Below are positions 13,074-25,301 of a DNA stretch of 64,000 bases, piece after piece; within the stretch, counting starts at the first letter, position 1; every line of letters begins with the position of its first letter. Below the pieces are notes generated by a model. The model was not told the origin of the DNA. It saw only the letters and a list, made by a program, of their open reading frames with translations, and made no database searches. The DNA is from Rhynchospora pubera (taxonomy: Eukaryota > Streptophyta > Magnoliopsida > Poales > Cyperaceae): assembly GCA_028095005.1 (NCBI GenBank), contig CM051459.1:200113902-200177901 (forward strand). Direction: 5' to 3'. The position numbers and the translations under genes are program-made.

Positions 13074-14896
13074 CTGACAGGGTGCTTTGAACGGGTAAGC
13101 ACATTGCATGAGTTGATTGAGCGGGAATTGATTGCATTGACTGGGGTTAAGCAGGTTGTTGCGTACACATTTGGGTGTATATTATTTTCTTCGTCCGATT
13201 ATTTCTTCATTTTCTTCGTTGAATGCATATTTTTATTGAGAGTAATTTCTTCATTGACTACCAATTTAGATTTGCTGACATAACCCTTATACTTGATTTG
13301 TTGATAGAAAGTGGCTTCCAATTAACTCTTATACTTGATTTGTTGTTAGAAGTAGCTTCTAATTTACATGATTTTAGGAATTGGTGCTTAAGTCGAAGAT
13401 GGTGGTGGAGAGAGGAGGGAGGAGCTTCAGAGTTCTTATTCCACTGGCTCTGACCGGAGGTCATCAAATGTTATCTTACAAAATCTTGATGGTTGCTCGA
13501 TTTTTTTGTCTGCTCTTATGGTTGCCAATTTCTTTCTTTCTTTCTGTTTCAATTCTGCTTTAGATATTGAGCTGTGAAGTTCAATCAATTTCATTTTTGT
13601 TTTAACTTGCAAATTATTTCAATTTCAAGTTTGACAGTTCTGTCTTCTATGGGAGTAAAATAAGATAACACAGAAGGTTGATTAACATCCTTTTTTGTCT
13701 TCAAAATCAGGTTAGATTTTTCAATCTTCCTTGATTATTTCTTTTCCAATTTTTGTGTGCTAATTTATTCTTTGCATCTGTTATATTGATTCTCGAGAAA
13801 AAAAGAATAGGCTTGCAAAATGAGCTGCCTTCATGTATTGTTAAAATCAACATGTGCAACGGAGAGAGTCAGCGAGTATCTGTCAAAGAAGAAAGCCTAA
13901 TAACAACGTTGTGAGTTGGTCTCCTGGTCTAAGTAGGGTATGCTCCTCGAGGTAGGTCTAGATCTAGATGTGGCTCGCTGCTCAACCTCTGTTTCTTTTC
14001 TTTCTATTGAATTTTTTACTGACGGACATGCTTGGTAGATTTGTTAGTTTTTTTTGCTTCATGATTTTAAATCAATATTAACTTGAAACTGCAAATTGAA
14101 TTTTCAATAATTTTTTTTTTGAAACTGCTGTGCAATATTATTTGATTTAATAAATAATGAATGATTTGGTTTGACCAGTATAGATCAAATGGATTGATAA
14201 AGAATGTTCCCAAGAGAACCATATCATTCCAACAAGGTACATTTTTTTTTATTTAGTTATGATTTGATTCAATATTTACATGTTTAAACAACAAATCCAC
14301 GGTACCCCTTGCGGTTATGGATTTTCTCAGTTTATCGGAATGAAATGGTCTTCAGTAGGGAAGACTGGCTTTACACGTAAAATTGAAAACTATATTATAA
14401 AACAATTGCACATATGCCTTTATATTATATTTCGTTGGTTTAACTTGCAATTAGTTACAAGTATGCTGCACATAAAATGGGAAGGCTTTAGACAAGCTTA
14501 CTTTAATTCTTTATTTGCACACATGATGTGTTTCTAATAATTTTCTTTGGGGTCTGTTTATGGACAATTTATTTTGCAACAAAGAAGAGAACAAATGATC
14601 CCTATATATAGAAAGCTTTCTCATACCGGTCACTATTATGAAATATTATTGAAAAGAGTTAGACGGTGTTTAAACAACACGATACCAGTCACTAGGATAG
14701 CGACAATATCGTGTTGGTGTCAATCCCTTACAACCATCAATATATATGCATGGTTATCAATCTTGACCACAAAATTGTTAATTTCATTTTATGGTAATAA
14801 TGATCCCTAATATTGCATGCCGTTTGCAAAAAGTTCCATAACACATCCACACTTATTAAGTTACCATTTAATAACATATTCGGATAAGAATGAATT
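13074..14896. other. Probable Helitron interior, no intact gene
   Basis: No intact gene seen. Possible plus-strand exon-like pieces occur near 13850-13950 and 14181-14236, the latter between a CCAG acceptor and a GTAC donor, but they do not join in frame. This stretch probably belongs to the element whose 3' end is at 14921. Its 5' end was not found. Confidence 0.4.
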
Positions 14897-14921
14897 GCGC
14901 AACGCGCGAGATTAGAACTAG
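14897..14921 (+). mobile_element. Helitron 3' terminus
   Basis: A short hairpin, GCGC-AAC-GCGC at 14897-14907, is followed by a 10-nt spacer and CTAG at 14918-14921, with a T as next base. Hairpin, spacer, CTRR and insertion before T are the standard Helitron 3' end. The element would extend leftwards; no convincing TC start was identified. Confidence 0.65.
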
Positions 14922-15097
14922 TGGTTATAAATGCTGGTTGTACATCAGAAATATCATTTTTGCTTTCTAATATATGTTTTGCGCGATCCAAGTTTGATAC
15001 AAATTGAACAATTCAATCCAAATGAAAACAAAAGTACAATGAACCAAACTGATGACCAACTACTAAGTACTAACCAACATAGACTACAGTGAAACGA

Positions 15098-15972
15098 ACA
15101 ATCCGAATCCTCTGCGAAGGACAATTTGTTTTGCACGGTGCGAAGGTGTCCACCTGAGCCGTTCGATTCCATCCAAGAAATCAGATTCAATAACTCTAGA
15201 TCGCTTAAAAAAATAAAATAAATAAATAACAGAAAAATAGTAAAAGCACTGCCCGTAAAACCCTTCGTCTCCTTCTTTTTCTAATTTCTCCGTCCCTTTC
15301 CTTACTCCTCCTCCGCCTCCCCCGCCACCCTTTGTTTGTTACCTTCCTCTCTGCGTAAAAAATCGCTCTTTCCAAAATCGCTGCAAGAGAAAAACCCTGC
15401 GTGACTCACAGAGAGAGGAAATTGCAATTTTCATTCTCTCCTCTTCTGCGTGACTCACAGACTGAGAGCCTTTTGAAAAGAAATTTTCTAGAGATTTTGG
15501 ACAATCCATACTTGAAAAGAAACTCAATCATGCTTAATGTTCTTGTCAGGTGTTATATAATTTGAGAATGAGTTAGTTTTGCACTTGCTGATATGGAATT
15601 GTAGGGGAAAAAAGGATCGTAGGTCATTTTGTTGCAGAGGAGGTCTGTATATAAGCAAAGATAAATACATGAAGAATTTTCAAAAGATGTCGAAAAACAT
15701 AGTTTAGTTATCCTAATTACAAGGATAAAATCGGAACATTTTATGAGTGACAAAATTTTTGTGCAGGCTGTGTTTAAAGAGCGATTTTTTATGCGGAGGG
15801 AAAGATAACAAAAAGGCGCAGGAGACAGGTTTTACGGGCAGTGTTTTTTCTCTCTTTTTTTTTTTAAGCGATCTAGAGTTATTGAATCTGATCCCTTGAA
15901 TGAAATCGAACGGTTCAGGAGGACACCTTCGCACCCTGCAAAACAAATGACCTTCGCAGAGGATTCGGATTG
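15098..15972. mobile_element. Mutator-like foldback element with long TIRs
   Basis: An 875-bp element with inverted arms of roughly 150-180 bp (15098-15275 and about 15820-15972). The flanks are GTGAAACGA and GTGAAACCA, a 9-bp TSD with one change. Shared arm landmarks include ATCCGAATCCTCTGCGAAGG, TCTAGATCGCTTAAAA and CCCGTAAAACC. The interior has two copies of CTGCGTGACTCACAGA near 15399 and 15449. There is no transposase, so it is non-autonomous. Confidence 0.75.
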
Positions 15973-16304
15973 GTGAAACCATATCTAGCGATGGTAACAC
16001 TGTCGAGGCCCAATTTTGTCAATAAATGAGAACTTAATACGGCCCAACTTTCACCTGTTCTAGTCTGAATCTTCTAGATGTAACGAAGGGGGGTTACGAC
16101 TTACGACAAGGCTAGGCTGGTGGGCTAGGCTTAAATGCTCAACCAAATTGTTTTAGGTTCAAGTCTAGTTGTGCTTGTGCAGCGCAGCAGCCAGCAGTAT
16201 ATCGAGTTCGGAGCTGATAACTGCAATCAAGCAGTCAGGCAATTAAACAATCATATGCTAAAAATAGAAAAAAGTCGTTGTTCAAAAAAGGAAAACAAGT
16301 TCCT
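15973..16304. other. Intergenic DNA
   Basis: No gene or element recognised between the foldback element and the GC-rich block. Confidence 0.5.
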
Positions 16305-16513
16305 CTCACTCCCGCGTCGCTCTCACCCTGCCTCACCCCCTCACGCGCATCTCTCGCCCGTCCTCTCGCCCGTCGCTGTCGTGCCCGTCGTCGTCGTCGC
16401 GCCATCCCGTCACCGTCGCGACATCTCGTCGTCGGCGGGCAGTCCTGCCGTCGCCATCGCGCAGCCCAGCCCTGCCGTCACCGTCACCCAGCCCTGCCGC
16501 GCAGCCCTGCCGT
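16305..16513. other. GC-rich block with CGTCG repeats
   Basis: About 200 bp strikingly richer in C and G than its surroundings, with repeated CGTCG and GCCCGTC units. Open frames through it are low-complexity and I do not call a gene. It directly abuts the 104-bp tandem array. Confidence 0.6.
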
Positions 16514-17150
16514 TATCAGAATCAGAAATTAAATATTATTTACTCTCTCACTTATATTAAATACTTCCTTACTACTAATTATTTACTCCCTTATTGTTTT
16601 TAGTTACTCCCAAGCAACAGTAGAATCAAATCTGAATGTTATTTACTCCCTTATAGATATTAGATACTCCTTTTATATTAGTTATTTACTCCCTTATATC
16701 TATTTAGTTACTTCTAAATAACAGCAGAATCATATATAAATATTATTTACTCCCTTATTTGTATTAAATACTCCTTTATTAGTACTTATTTACTCTCTTA
16801 TAGTTATTTAGTTACTCCCATACTACAGTAGAATCAGTTTTGAATATTATTTACTCCCTCATACATATTAGATACTCCTTATATACTAGTTATTTACTCC
16901 CTTATAGCTATTTAGTTACTCCCAAACAACAGTAGGAATCAGATATGTATATTATTTACTCCGTTGTATATATTAGTTACTCTCTTATACTGATCAATTT
17001 TCTCCCTTATAGTAATTTAGTTACTCCAAAAAAACAGCAGAATCAGATATGAATGTATTTACTCCCTTATATATATTAGATACTCCCTTACAATAATTAA
17101 TATCATCCATTATTGTAATTTACTTACTCCCAAATTGTAACAGAACTAGA
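16514..17150. repeat. Tandem array, about 104-bp unit, about 6 copies
   Basis: Anchors of the form ACAGYAGAATCAG recur near 16514, 16616, 16721, 16824, 16927, 17033 and 17137, giving a period of 102-106 bp. Each unit has three or four sub-repeats around TTATTTACTCCCTTAT and TTAGTTACTCCC, so it is a nested minisatellite. Copies are diverged, implying an old array. Confidence 0.8.
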
Positions 17151-17209
17151 TCTAAACCTCTTTTTTCTTCTTATCATTCTTTCTTCCTCAACCAGATCTG
17201 ATCGGAGAG

Positions 17210-17515
17210 GGAGCAGTGAGGGGAGGCGGAGGTGGAGGTGAGACGAAGGAGACGAGAGGCGGAGGAGATGAGAGGCGGAGGTGAGGCGGAGGCGGAGGAG
17301 AGGAGAGGCGGATGCGAGGCGGAGGTGAAGCGGATGCGGAGGAGAGGAGAGGCGGAGGCGGAGGAGAGGAGAGGTGGATGCGAGGCGGAGGTGATGCGGA
17401 GGCAGAAGCGAGACCGACGTGAGGAGAGGGGAACGAAGGAGGTGGAAGAGATTTGATTCGACGTGGGGAATAGAATATATTCGCGCAGGATGAGGGTGAG
17501 GGTGAGGGTGAGAGG
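17210..17515. repeat. Purine-rich GGCGGA/GAGG repeat block
   Basis: The plus strand is almost purely purine, built from GAGGCGGAGG and GGAGAGGAGA units, ending in four (GAGGGT)-type units near 17488-17512. Open frames here are compositional. Runs of GG could allow G-quadruplex formation. Confidence 0.75.
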
Positions 17516-17584
17516 GATAACGCTCTGATTGCGTGATTGTAGAAGGTGTTGATTACTCTAAGTAATTCCCTATCGAGTTGGGAG

Positions 17585-17851
17585 TAGACCTGTTTAACGT
17601 TTATAACGACAGCGGAGTGGGCCGTTTCGTTTGTCGTTCCGTTTCAATAACGGTATGCACTGGAACGATTCGTTTGGACGGAACATGGCGGAATGACTCA
17701 ATTTACACTGTATTTCATACAAACGTATGTCGAAATTCATTTCGTTTACCGTTTCGTTTCGAAAACATATGCTGAAAACTGATTCGTCACTCGTTCCGTT
17801 TGGACGGAACGTTCACGAAAAATGAATGACGATATACTATCAGCACCCCTA
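17585..17851. mobile_element. hAT-like non-autonomous element (267 bp)
   Basis: Exact 8-bp duplications GTTGGGAG at 17577-17584 and 17852-17859 flank the element. The ends are TAGACCTGTTTA and, reversed, TAGGGGTGCTGA, a weak inverted repeat with the hAT 5' TAG. The interior repeats GTTTCGTTT and TTTGGACGGAAC motifs. No coding capacity. Confidence 0.75.
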
Positions 17852-18199
17852 GTTGGGAGTTAAAATCTGGGATCAGTTTTTTTTTACCCCTCTTTTATTG
17901 AAACTGATTTGGCGGACTTTTTCAATTTGGGTTATGTACTAAAACAAATCATTATATAAAGAACCGCATAAATGATAATTAATACTTTCAAACTTAATTA
18001 TATATTTAAGGTGATATCATTATTATTTATTGGTATTTGGACCGTACTTGGCACTCAAATAACACTCAAACCATTAAATTATTTAATAAATTACTATGAT
18101 TTTCTAGGAATTACCTCTACCGTCGTTTCTTCTCTTATTTTCAGGTTTGTTGATGATTTCTGGTGGATTCTCAATCTTTAAATGGATTTGACACTTGGT

Positions 18200-18358
18200 G
18201 GGTGTGTTTGGATTGTTGGAAGAAAGAAGAAGAAGAAGGAAGAAGAAGAAGAAAAAAATTATAAACAATCCAAACTCTTCACAAAGTTACACACTTTCCA
18301 ATACTTCTTCCCACTTCTTCCTTTCTTCCCTTCTTCCCACACCTATCCAAACGCACCC
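18200..18358. mobile_element. MITE copy 2 (3-bp TSD GGT)
   Basis: 159 bp, ends GGGTGTGTTTGGAT and ATCCAAACGCACCC, flanked by GGT on each side. Closely similar in arms and core to the 10785 copy. Confidence 0.8.
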
Positions 18359-20060
18359 GGTATAAATAAGTCAACTCATTCCTAGCACTTGGAGGTGATG
18401 TCCAAGCCACATTCGGATCGAATGACTCATACTCAGACCGAATAGGACTTTGTTCGGACCAAAGGCACAATAATTGCATAAAATAGGAGATTTGAGATAA
18501 ATAATTGGCTAAATAGAATCAATAGCATTGAAGAGCTCATCCTAAGCTTTCCAACGATTTTTGAATCGCCTCAATCGGAGTACGGATGAAGAAATTATGG
18601 TCGAAACACTATCTCAATGCTGGACTCTCTGGTCGGTCCGAACAGAACCTCACTCGGTCCGACCAGAACGTCATTCGGACCGACCAGAACTCACTCGGAC
18701 CGACCAGGGACCTATATGGAAGGTTTTTATGCAAGGAAACTTGATATTTTGATAATATTTCTTGCCATGACGTGCCTACACTCTTTCCTTATGTCGGGAA
18801 CCATTATAAATACGCCCCTAGGCCAGAAAGAAGGGAATCCTAGCCACCATACACGAAATTTCATCTCCTACCACATTTTGGCGACCTTTTCATCCCCGTT
18901 CTCGCGCCGAAAGACGTGGGATTCCACCTCTTTCATCATAGCACGACCACGACATCATCTTTGGAGCAATTCTAGACGCGACGGCGGTAGAATCAATCCA
19001 ACCACGGCTCTGGATGTTCGGTATCTTGATTTAGAAGCGATACTTGGTTTATTTCTTCAATTCTCTTGATATTTGAGTTGATGGAGCTTGTATCTTATTT
19101 TGCTTTCATGTTATGCTAGATTTATGTTGTCTTAGGAGTAGGGAAGTAACTTAGGTTTCGATGTGTTGTGATTTGACTTAATATGATATGATATGTTTTG
19201 TTGATTTGTTTTGTTGAGAATTATGTTAATTGCTTGTTTTAATTACTTGGTTAAGTCTAATTAACTTCTAGATGTACGGCCGCATTTAGTTAAGTTCTAA
19301 AGTTAGATTAATAAAGATAATTTAGATAAGTATTTGGGATAAATCGTAGATCCGAAAGGGGAGATTAGTTGACACCAAAAGTGTAACTTTTAGACAAGTC
19401 CAAAAGACCTCTAGATATCCTTATGAACTCCAACAAACAAGTTTAACTTGATTGAATTCTATACCAAAAGTTGTGAACCATCGAGTTAATTAGGTTATGT
19501 TGTGATTGAATCAGTGTCTAGTCCAACAAGCGAAAGCTGAGATTTAGAGTATCTGGGTTTGACCAACAAACCCTAGCACAAAGCATAAACTATCATAAAG
19601 AGTCAAAACCACACACTTATACCATTTGTTCGGATTGAACAGATTCTTGTTCGGACCGAACAGAGTGGTATATGCTTGAAAAATACCGTTTGATGCACGA
19701 AAGTGATAAGTTCTGTGTTCTAGAGTCCAAACCGAGATGAAACCTGAGCCCTAAGACGCTTTTTATATTATTTTAAAATCTAAAAACTTAACTTTAGTTG
19801 TTTACATTATTTTAATTGACAAAACAACAAAAAATATCTACTTTACTTGCACCTTTACATTTAATTCAACCAAAATCCCATAAATTCAATTGCCTAGCTT
19901 TCGTGAGGAAGTAGAGTCTAGTAATCAATTGTACCGTCCTTTGGATTTGACCCTAAAGCTTAACTCCAAACGACTAGTGATGTTAGCTCTAAATTTATAA
20001 ATTTATTTGATTCCTAGGTTCTAAGCCTTTATCATAAGGCTCCCCACTTTTTGTCAAATA
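18359..20060 (+). mobile_element. LTR-retroelement-like non-coding remnant
   Basis: No coding domains. The segment has a TATAAATA at 18805, a tandem run of about 21-bp units near 18635-18710 (CACTCGGACCGACCAGAA) and palindromes such as TGTTCGGACCGAACA near 19650. Its long non-coding composition resembles leader or tail parts of plant LTR retrotransposons. The call rests on general resemblance; no paired LTRs, primer site or TSD were found. Confidence 0.3.
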
Positions 20061-20564
20061 TTTGTTTGATGAATTTTGCTTTCTTGCTTGTCATTGGTTT
20101 ATAGAATATGTAGTTCTCTTAACAATAATAATGTTTATTCTACAGGCAAGCAAATTATTTTTGGCTTCAAGGTTTTAAAATGCGATTTATGCGGTTTGAC
20201 GGTTGGATGGTGATTTAGCGTTTATTGATGATAAAAAGATTTGTTCGGTGATAAAACGGTTGTGCGATATGAAGAAATACTAAGAAAAAACGAAGATAAA
20301 ATAGAAAAAAGAGTTTTTAAAAGCTTAGTTGGCCCATATTAAAATACACAATATTAACACATCGGCAATTATTTCGGGTAGGGTTGTTAACGGGAAATGA
20401 AAATTTGTATTGAATTTGTCCTTATTACAAGTACGTGGGTTTATTATGAACCAATTCTAATGACAATGATAATTATCTCTCATATAATCATTTCCTACCT
20501 AAGTCTCTATTTTATCAATCTCCAATCATAATACAACTTCGATATCTCCTACCTAATATATCTC
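20061..20564. other. Intergenic DNA
   Basis: No gene or element recognised. Confidence 0.4.
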
Positions 20565-21300
20565 TAATTGTTGTACAAGAAAAAAAAGAAATCTATCCGA
20601 TCCGTTTAACATATCCAACTCGACCTTTACTTTAATGGATTCAAACATTAATTGAGTTGGTTCGGATTTTAAATTTACAAACCCGGTAGTATTAAATTGG
20701 ATTATATTTTTACTCTTGATAATTCAGTCCATACCCGATCCGTTTAGGCGATGAATCGTTAACTATGATTACTCTGTCAATTTGACTCTTTTGAGGTGTT
20801 TTCTAATTTTTATCTTATAGAACTATTGTATCAGCAATATAGAACTATTATTATTATTTTTTTATTTCGGTCATCACTCCGTTAAAACATTTAATTTAAA
20901 ATAATTGTTTTAATACACAGCTTTCAATTAGTGCTTCAACTAGATGATGCTTCCTATCTCGCATCTCATATATAATATAAAGAACGTCCTTGTAAGTATT
21001 ATAATCTAAAAATAATAATATTTTTTTTACAAGTATTTTTCATTCAACTTGATTATCTGCAGCAATGAGATTCTTTATTTGAGCATTTTTTTTTTTGGTT
21101 GAACTGATATATTCTTTTGCCCAATTGAAATAACAACGCGGTTGATTTGCGTAACTCGGATATATCGTAATAATCTATATGTAAAATATTATTTGGGTTG
21201 AGTTGAGTTATAGATGAATCAATTAAAAAAAAATTTCAACGTGATACAGTTAGATTGAATTAAAATTTTGGTTAAAAACCCGTCCATTAGTACACCTTAC
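20565..21300. mobile_element. Old hAT-like element related to the 30.6 kb copy
   Basis: Both ends align with the 30604-31494 element. Left: TTGTTGTACAAGAAAAAAAAG, then a run of CCGATCCGTTTAAC and TTGGTTCGG motifs. Right: TAAAAACCCGTCC and TAGTACACCTTA. Ends and flanks have decayed and no TSD remains. Confidence 0.5.
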
Positions 21301-21426
21301 TTTTGGTCATTCAATGCCCAAAATTTAATCAATTTTCTGTGATTTCACTGCTAGTTGTGAAATGTGAACTTATCTCCTCGTAACCTGCACCACCAATTGT
21401 ATCACATTTATAACATTTTACACTAT

Positions 21427-21563
21427 GGGTGCGTTTGGATAGGTGTGGGAAGAAGGAAAGAAGTGGGAAGAAATATCGAGAAGTGTATAACTTTGTGAAG
21501 AGTTTAGATTGTTTATAATTTTTTTTCTTCTTCTTCTTTCTTTTTCACGATCCAAACGCACCC
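21427..21563. mobile_element. MITE copy 3 (3-bp TSD TAT), reverse orientation
   Basis: 137 bp, ends GGGTGCGTTTGGAT and ATCCAAACGCACCC, TAT on both sides. Inverted relative to the copies at 10785 and 18200, with the same core. Confidence 0.8.
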
Positions 21564-23412
21564 TATAGTAGCAAGAATGCAAGATCATCCCCACAAACCG
21601 CATATAATTATGTTGTAGCGGGGACCATTACCTTTTTAACAGACATAACATAACCAAGTGTTTATTGTTGTTAACGGTTTTAATTAGACATTCCAGCTAA
21701 GCACTTGGCGTTTTCTTTAGAACATGAATATCATGTGCTTATTACACATTTAACATTTTACCGTTTGAGATCCTTCAATGACCACATCTTTTACTTTTTG
21801 TGCCTTTCCAGCTGGTCTTTTGTCGTCACATTGCTAAATTATTGTGTCCAAATGCAACACTTGTATCATGATGAGGTCCATGTTGGTTAATGCAACTTAT
21901 TATGACTAAACCAGAAGTGGAATTATATACTCCCTGAAAATGGTAGCTAGTGGCGTCATTAATTTGCTTATCTCTTAGAGGCCAAATCACATCACATCAG
22001 AGTAAACAGTGAAACTTGAAATGAACCATTACCACTAGATCGCTAGCTTGGTCCCATCACTACATGATGATAATATGAACAACATCAACTTGTCATAGTA
22101 TGCGACGTATGATGAAAAATAATAATAATAAAAAAAAACTGAACAGGGGTTGTAAAGCTAGTTTTAGTGAAGGAAAATCAATCTTACTGTCCATGAACTT
22201 ATTGCAATATTCGAATGTATTAAATTTGCTCGGGTACATCACTTTTAAGTGAAAAATTTCTATCCTCATGTTAATTTTGGAGGTAGACTTATCAACGAGC
22301 CTATCAATCGCGATTATATCTCAAATTTTGAGGTCCTTACGATCATTCTAAATTGTTAAGTGCGTTCTTCATATTGAAATTTCTTTGAAGATCATTATTT
22401 TTTTTAAAAATATTTTATAAAATTCTTAATCAATATGATTCTAGACCCTCCAACAACAACGATTATTAACAATATGAAAAATAAAAAAGTTTCGAAAAAA
22501 ATATAAAGTTTGATCTCCAACAACAACAATATTTCAGAATGGCCGTTAAAACTTCAACAATTGAGGTATACATAATGGCGGCTGACATACATAACTGATT
22601 TTAATCTACCTCTTAATTTTGAGCATCTAATGAAACAAAAAATGATATAAGGAAACTCATATATACATAAACAGATGTACTTTTTTTTAGTTATAATCTT
22701 AAAATCTGATGACAAAATTAAAGGGGATGATTGATGTTTAGTCATTTGTTATTATTGCTACATATATATCATGGTACGTACATATATACAAGTACAACAA
22801 TGTTTTCAACAGAAAACGGCATCGTTTTTCATAAAAATATATAGCATTCATTTCATCAAATAAATAATTATGGCCGTCTCTAAATTTTTTTAATTGTGTG
22901 TACTGAGACTCACATTTAATTAAATACAGAATTTTGCTGTCTTACATATGACGATTATGCTGAATTTTATAGAACACGAGACAAATCCTTTAAATATATT
23001 ATGTAACCTTTCTTTAATAAGAACGTCATGATAGATTATACGAAGTTACAACCATCTGCTTAATAAATCTGAAATAAAAAATTCTTCAAACATTCTGCGT
23101 GCTTAGATATAAAATAACTTGAAGTCTACGCATCATGAAGTTTACTTAACAATTCAACATATAAATTTTGTGTGTTTTAGTGCTGAGTAAACCGATCATT
23201 CACCTACTTTCTACTGAAAAAAAAATTGAAAATTTTATAATTAAAATGATAGTAGACAAAGCTTCATATGTAATTTTTCTTTATCGACAATATCTGCTCC
23301 GAATTTTTCCCTGTTTGGTACTTTGCAGCACACTTCGTATTAAAGTCACTTTGCAAATTATCAATTTTTATTAGGTGGCAAAAGATTCCTATTGCTAACA
23401 TCTGAGGGCTAC
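21564..23412. other. AT-rich intergenic DNA with a worn foldback core
   Basis: No gene seen. At about 22330-22530 there is a degenerate copy of the core found in the (TA)n-associated foldback elements (TTCTTCATATTGAAAT, then TTCTTAATC and a GACCCTCCAA block), without recognisable ends. Confidence 0.45.
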
Positions 23413-23697
23413 AATGATAAAAAAATTCATGAGAATTTACACATACAAAAACAAATCTAGCAAATCACACCATTATTAAATTTGCATGAAGCCTCGTGGA
23501 AGCTCGACGTGCACTAGAGTAATGTGGTCTACCAAGATTATATTAGTGGCCATTTTCCTAAATTACAATTAAGAGAATCTAGTTTCCCTCAGTCGTCCTT
23601 ACGAAACTCAGTATTTACATATTTATAAAAAATGAAGTTATTTCTCAGGCTTTGATATGGATGAAACAATGTCCAAAACGTTTATCACTTAATTAAC
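23413..23697. repeat. Left arm of a long inverted repeat (pairs with 26893-27173)
   Basis: Reads as the near reverse complement of 26893-27173. Shared landmarks include GTGGAAGCTCGACGTGCACT and AAAACGTTTATCACTTAATT. The arms are about 285 bp and by eye about 90% alike. Two smaller transposons lie between the arms. Confidence 0.8.
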
Positions 23698-23754
23698 ATG
23701 TGATATCATATTTTGCTAATAAATTAAGCAAATGACTTATCGTTACAAGTCCTA

Positions 23755-24110
23755 CATTTTATAATCAGCTGTTTGAGGCCTTTATTAATTGATCTAGAAA
23801 AATAAATTACAATAATATATCTTTCTTAATCCAATCGTCAAATGTTTATCCATTTAATTGTTTCAAAGGGACGCAATTTTTTTACATGTTAATAAATAGG
23901 AATTTGGCATCTAATCAATTCAAAACTTTTGATAATTAGCTGTTTCAGATTTTACTTTTGAGGGCCGTTTCAGACTTCAGTTAATCAGTCAACAAATACA
24001 TTTTACAAGAATATAAAATTTTCTCAATCCAATTCCCAAATGATCGTCATTTAATTGCTTCAAAAGGGCAAAATATGAAAAAGCCTAATTTGACATGTTA
24101 TGAGGGCCTT
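23755..24110. repeat. Diverged direct duplication
   Basis: Segments beginning near 23760 (AATCAGCTGTTTGAGG) and 23937 (AATTAGCTGTTTCAGA) share order and motifs, including CTTAATCCAATCGTCAAATG against CTCAATCCAATTCCCAAATG and ATTTAATTG-TTCAAA. Two old copies of about 170 bp. Confidence 0.6.
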
Positions 24111-24152
24111 TTGCAAAAATGTTATTTCCGATCAATTTGTCTGATCAATAGT

Positions 24153-25301
24153 TAGGGATGAAAACGGATCGGATACGGTGCGGATGTAGGTCTTCCCATA
24201 TCCGCATCTATATTTTTTTCTCGGATACGGATACGAATACGGATGCGTTCGGATACGGATACGGATACGGTTCGGATATTAAACGGATACGGATACGGTT
24301 CGGATATTATCGGATACGGAGTCGAATACGAATATATTTTGTCGGATACGGATCATATAACGATCAATTTATTTTATTTCATTTCTTTAGAACTTTTTTT
24401 AAATTTCATATTGCGTATAAAAGTTTGTTATATATGAGAGTAGCTGAAGCATAAGAAAATTTTCATGTCATGCAATAAGTTATATTCAAACAATATAAAT
24501 TATACGATAATAAGGTAATAAGGTAAGCAGTGTACAAAATTTATTCCTTCAACCAATTAAATCCAAAATTTCATCAAAAAATTATATATAATATGTATAA
24601 ATTAAATTATTATTAACATTATTGGTTGGATTCTCAACAAATATATTGGATTCAATAAATCACATATATAACCGTAATTATCAAATTTATGAATTAATCA
24701 ATAAAATTGCAAGCACCACATAAGTACAAATTTAATAGAATTGATCAATAAATTCAGTCTTTCCACAATTGGAATTCCAACAGTATATTTAACTATTCAA
24801 TGTCAAATCATATCATGTTACCTTAAATGTCATCATACATTAAAAAGTATATTAATCATATGTAATCAACATGATTAGAGAAAAAATTAATTTTGGTATT
24901 ATTATCATATACAAATCGTCTCAATAATAAAAAAAATAAAAATAATTTTATGTTCCAAATAAAAATATTATTATAAGAGAACTTATCTAATAAAAATTAA
25001 GCATTATATAATTAAAAGTATTCTCTAATGTAGATAAGTAATTATATTAATTATCTTATGCCGTTAAAAATACGGATAAACGGATTAATATCTATCGGAT
25101 ACGGATAATATCCATGTCGGATACGAATACGGATCGGATATTGTCAAAAAACTCAAAACCATATCCGCATCCATATTTTTTTGGCGGATACGAATACGAA
25201 TACGGATATGTTCGGATACGGATACGGATCGGATGTTATGCGTATTTTTCGGATTCGGATACGGATCGGAGCGGATTTTATCCGCTCCGTTTTCATCCCT
25301 A
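24153..25301. mobile_element. Ac/Ds-like hAT element, non-autonomous (1149 bp)
   Basis: Exact 8-bp TSD TCAATAGT at 24145-24152 and 25302-25309. Terminal repeats are TAGGGATGAAAACGG and CCGTTTTCATCCCTA; the outer TAGGGATGAAA matches the classic Ac/Ds end. Both subterminal regions are dense with CGGATACGG and AAACGG motifs, like the AAACGG sites bound by Ac transposase. The 800-bp interior is AT-rich with no transposase. Same family as 54153-55237. Confidence 0.9.

Noticed and set aside
16135..16560. 141-codon frame through the GC-rich block
   Set aside because: Low complexity (VVVAPS, PAVAIAQPSPAV) from CGTCG repeats; runs straight into the tandem array.
16514..17150. CRISPR-like array
   Set aside because: Units are contiguous diverged tandem copies of about 104 bp, without short identical repeats and unique spacers, in a plant genome.
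17232..17456. Arg/Glu-rich open frame
   Set aside because: Pure purine repeat; all such frames are open by composition.
18617..19069. 150-codon frame in the retroelement-like segment
   Set aside because: The first third is tandem repeats and no gag or pol motif is seen.
24158..24454. Open frames rich in GYGYGS and IRIRIR
   Set aside because: Translations of the CGGATACGG subterminal repeats of the Ac-like element; the same occurs at 25114-25393 and 54148-55344.
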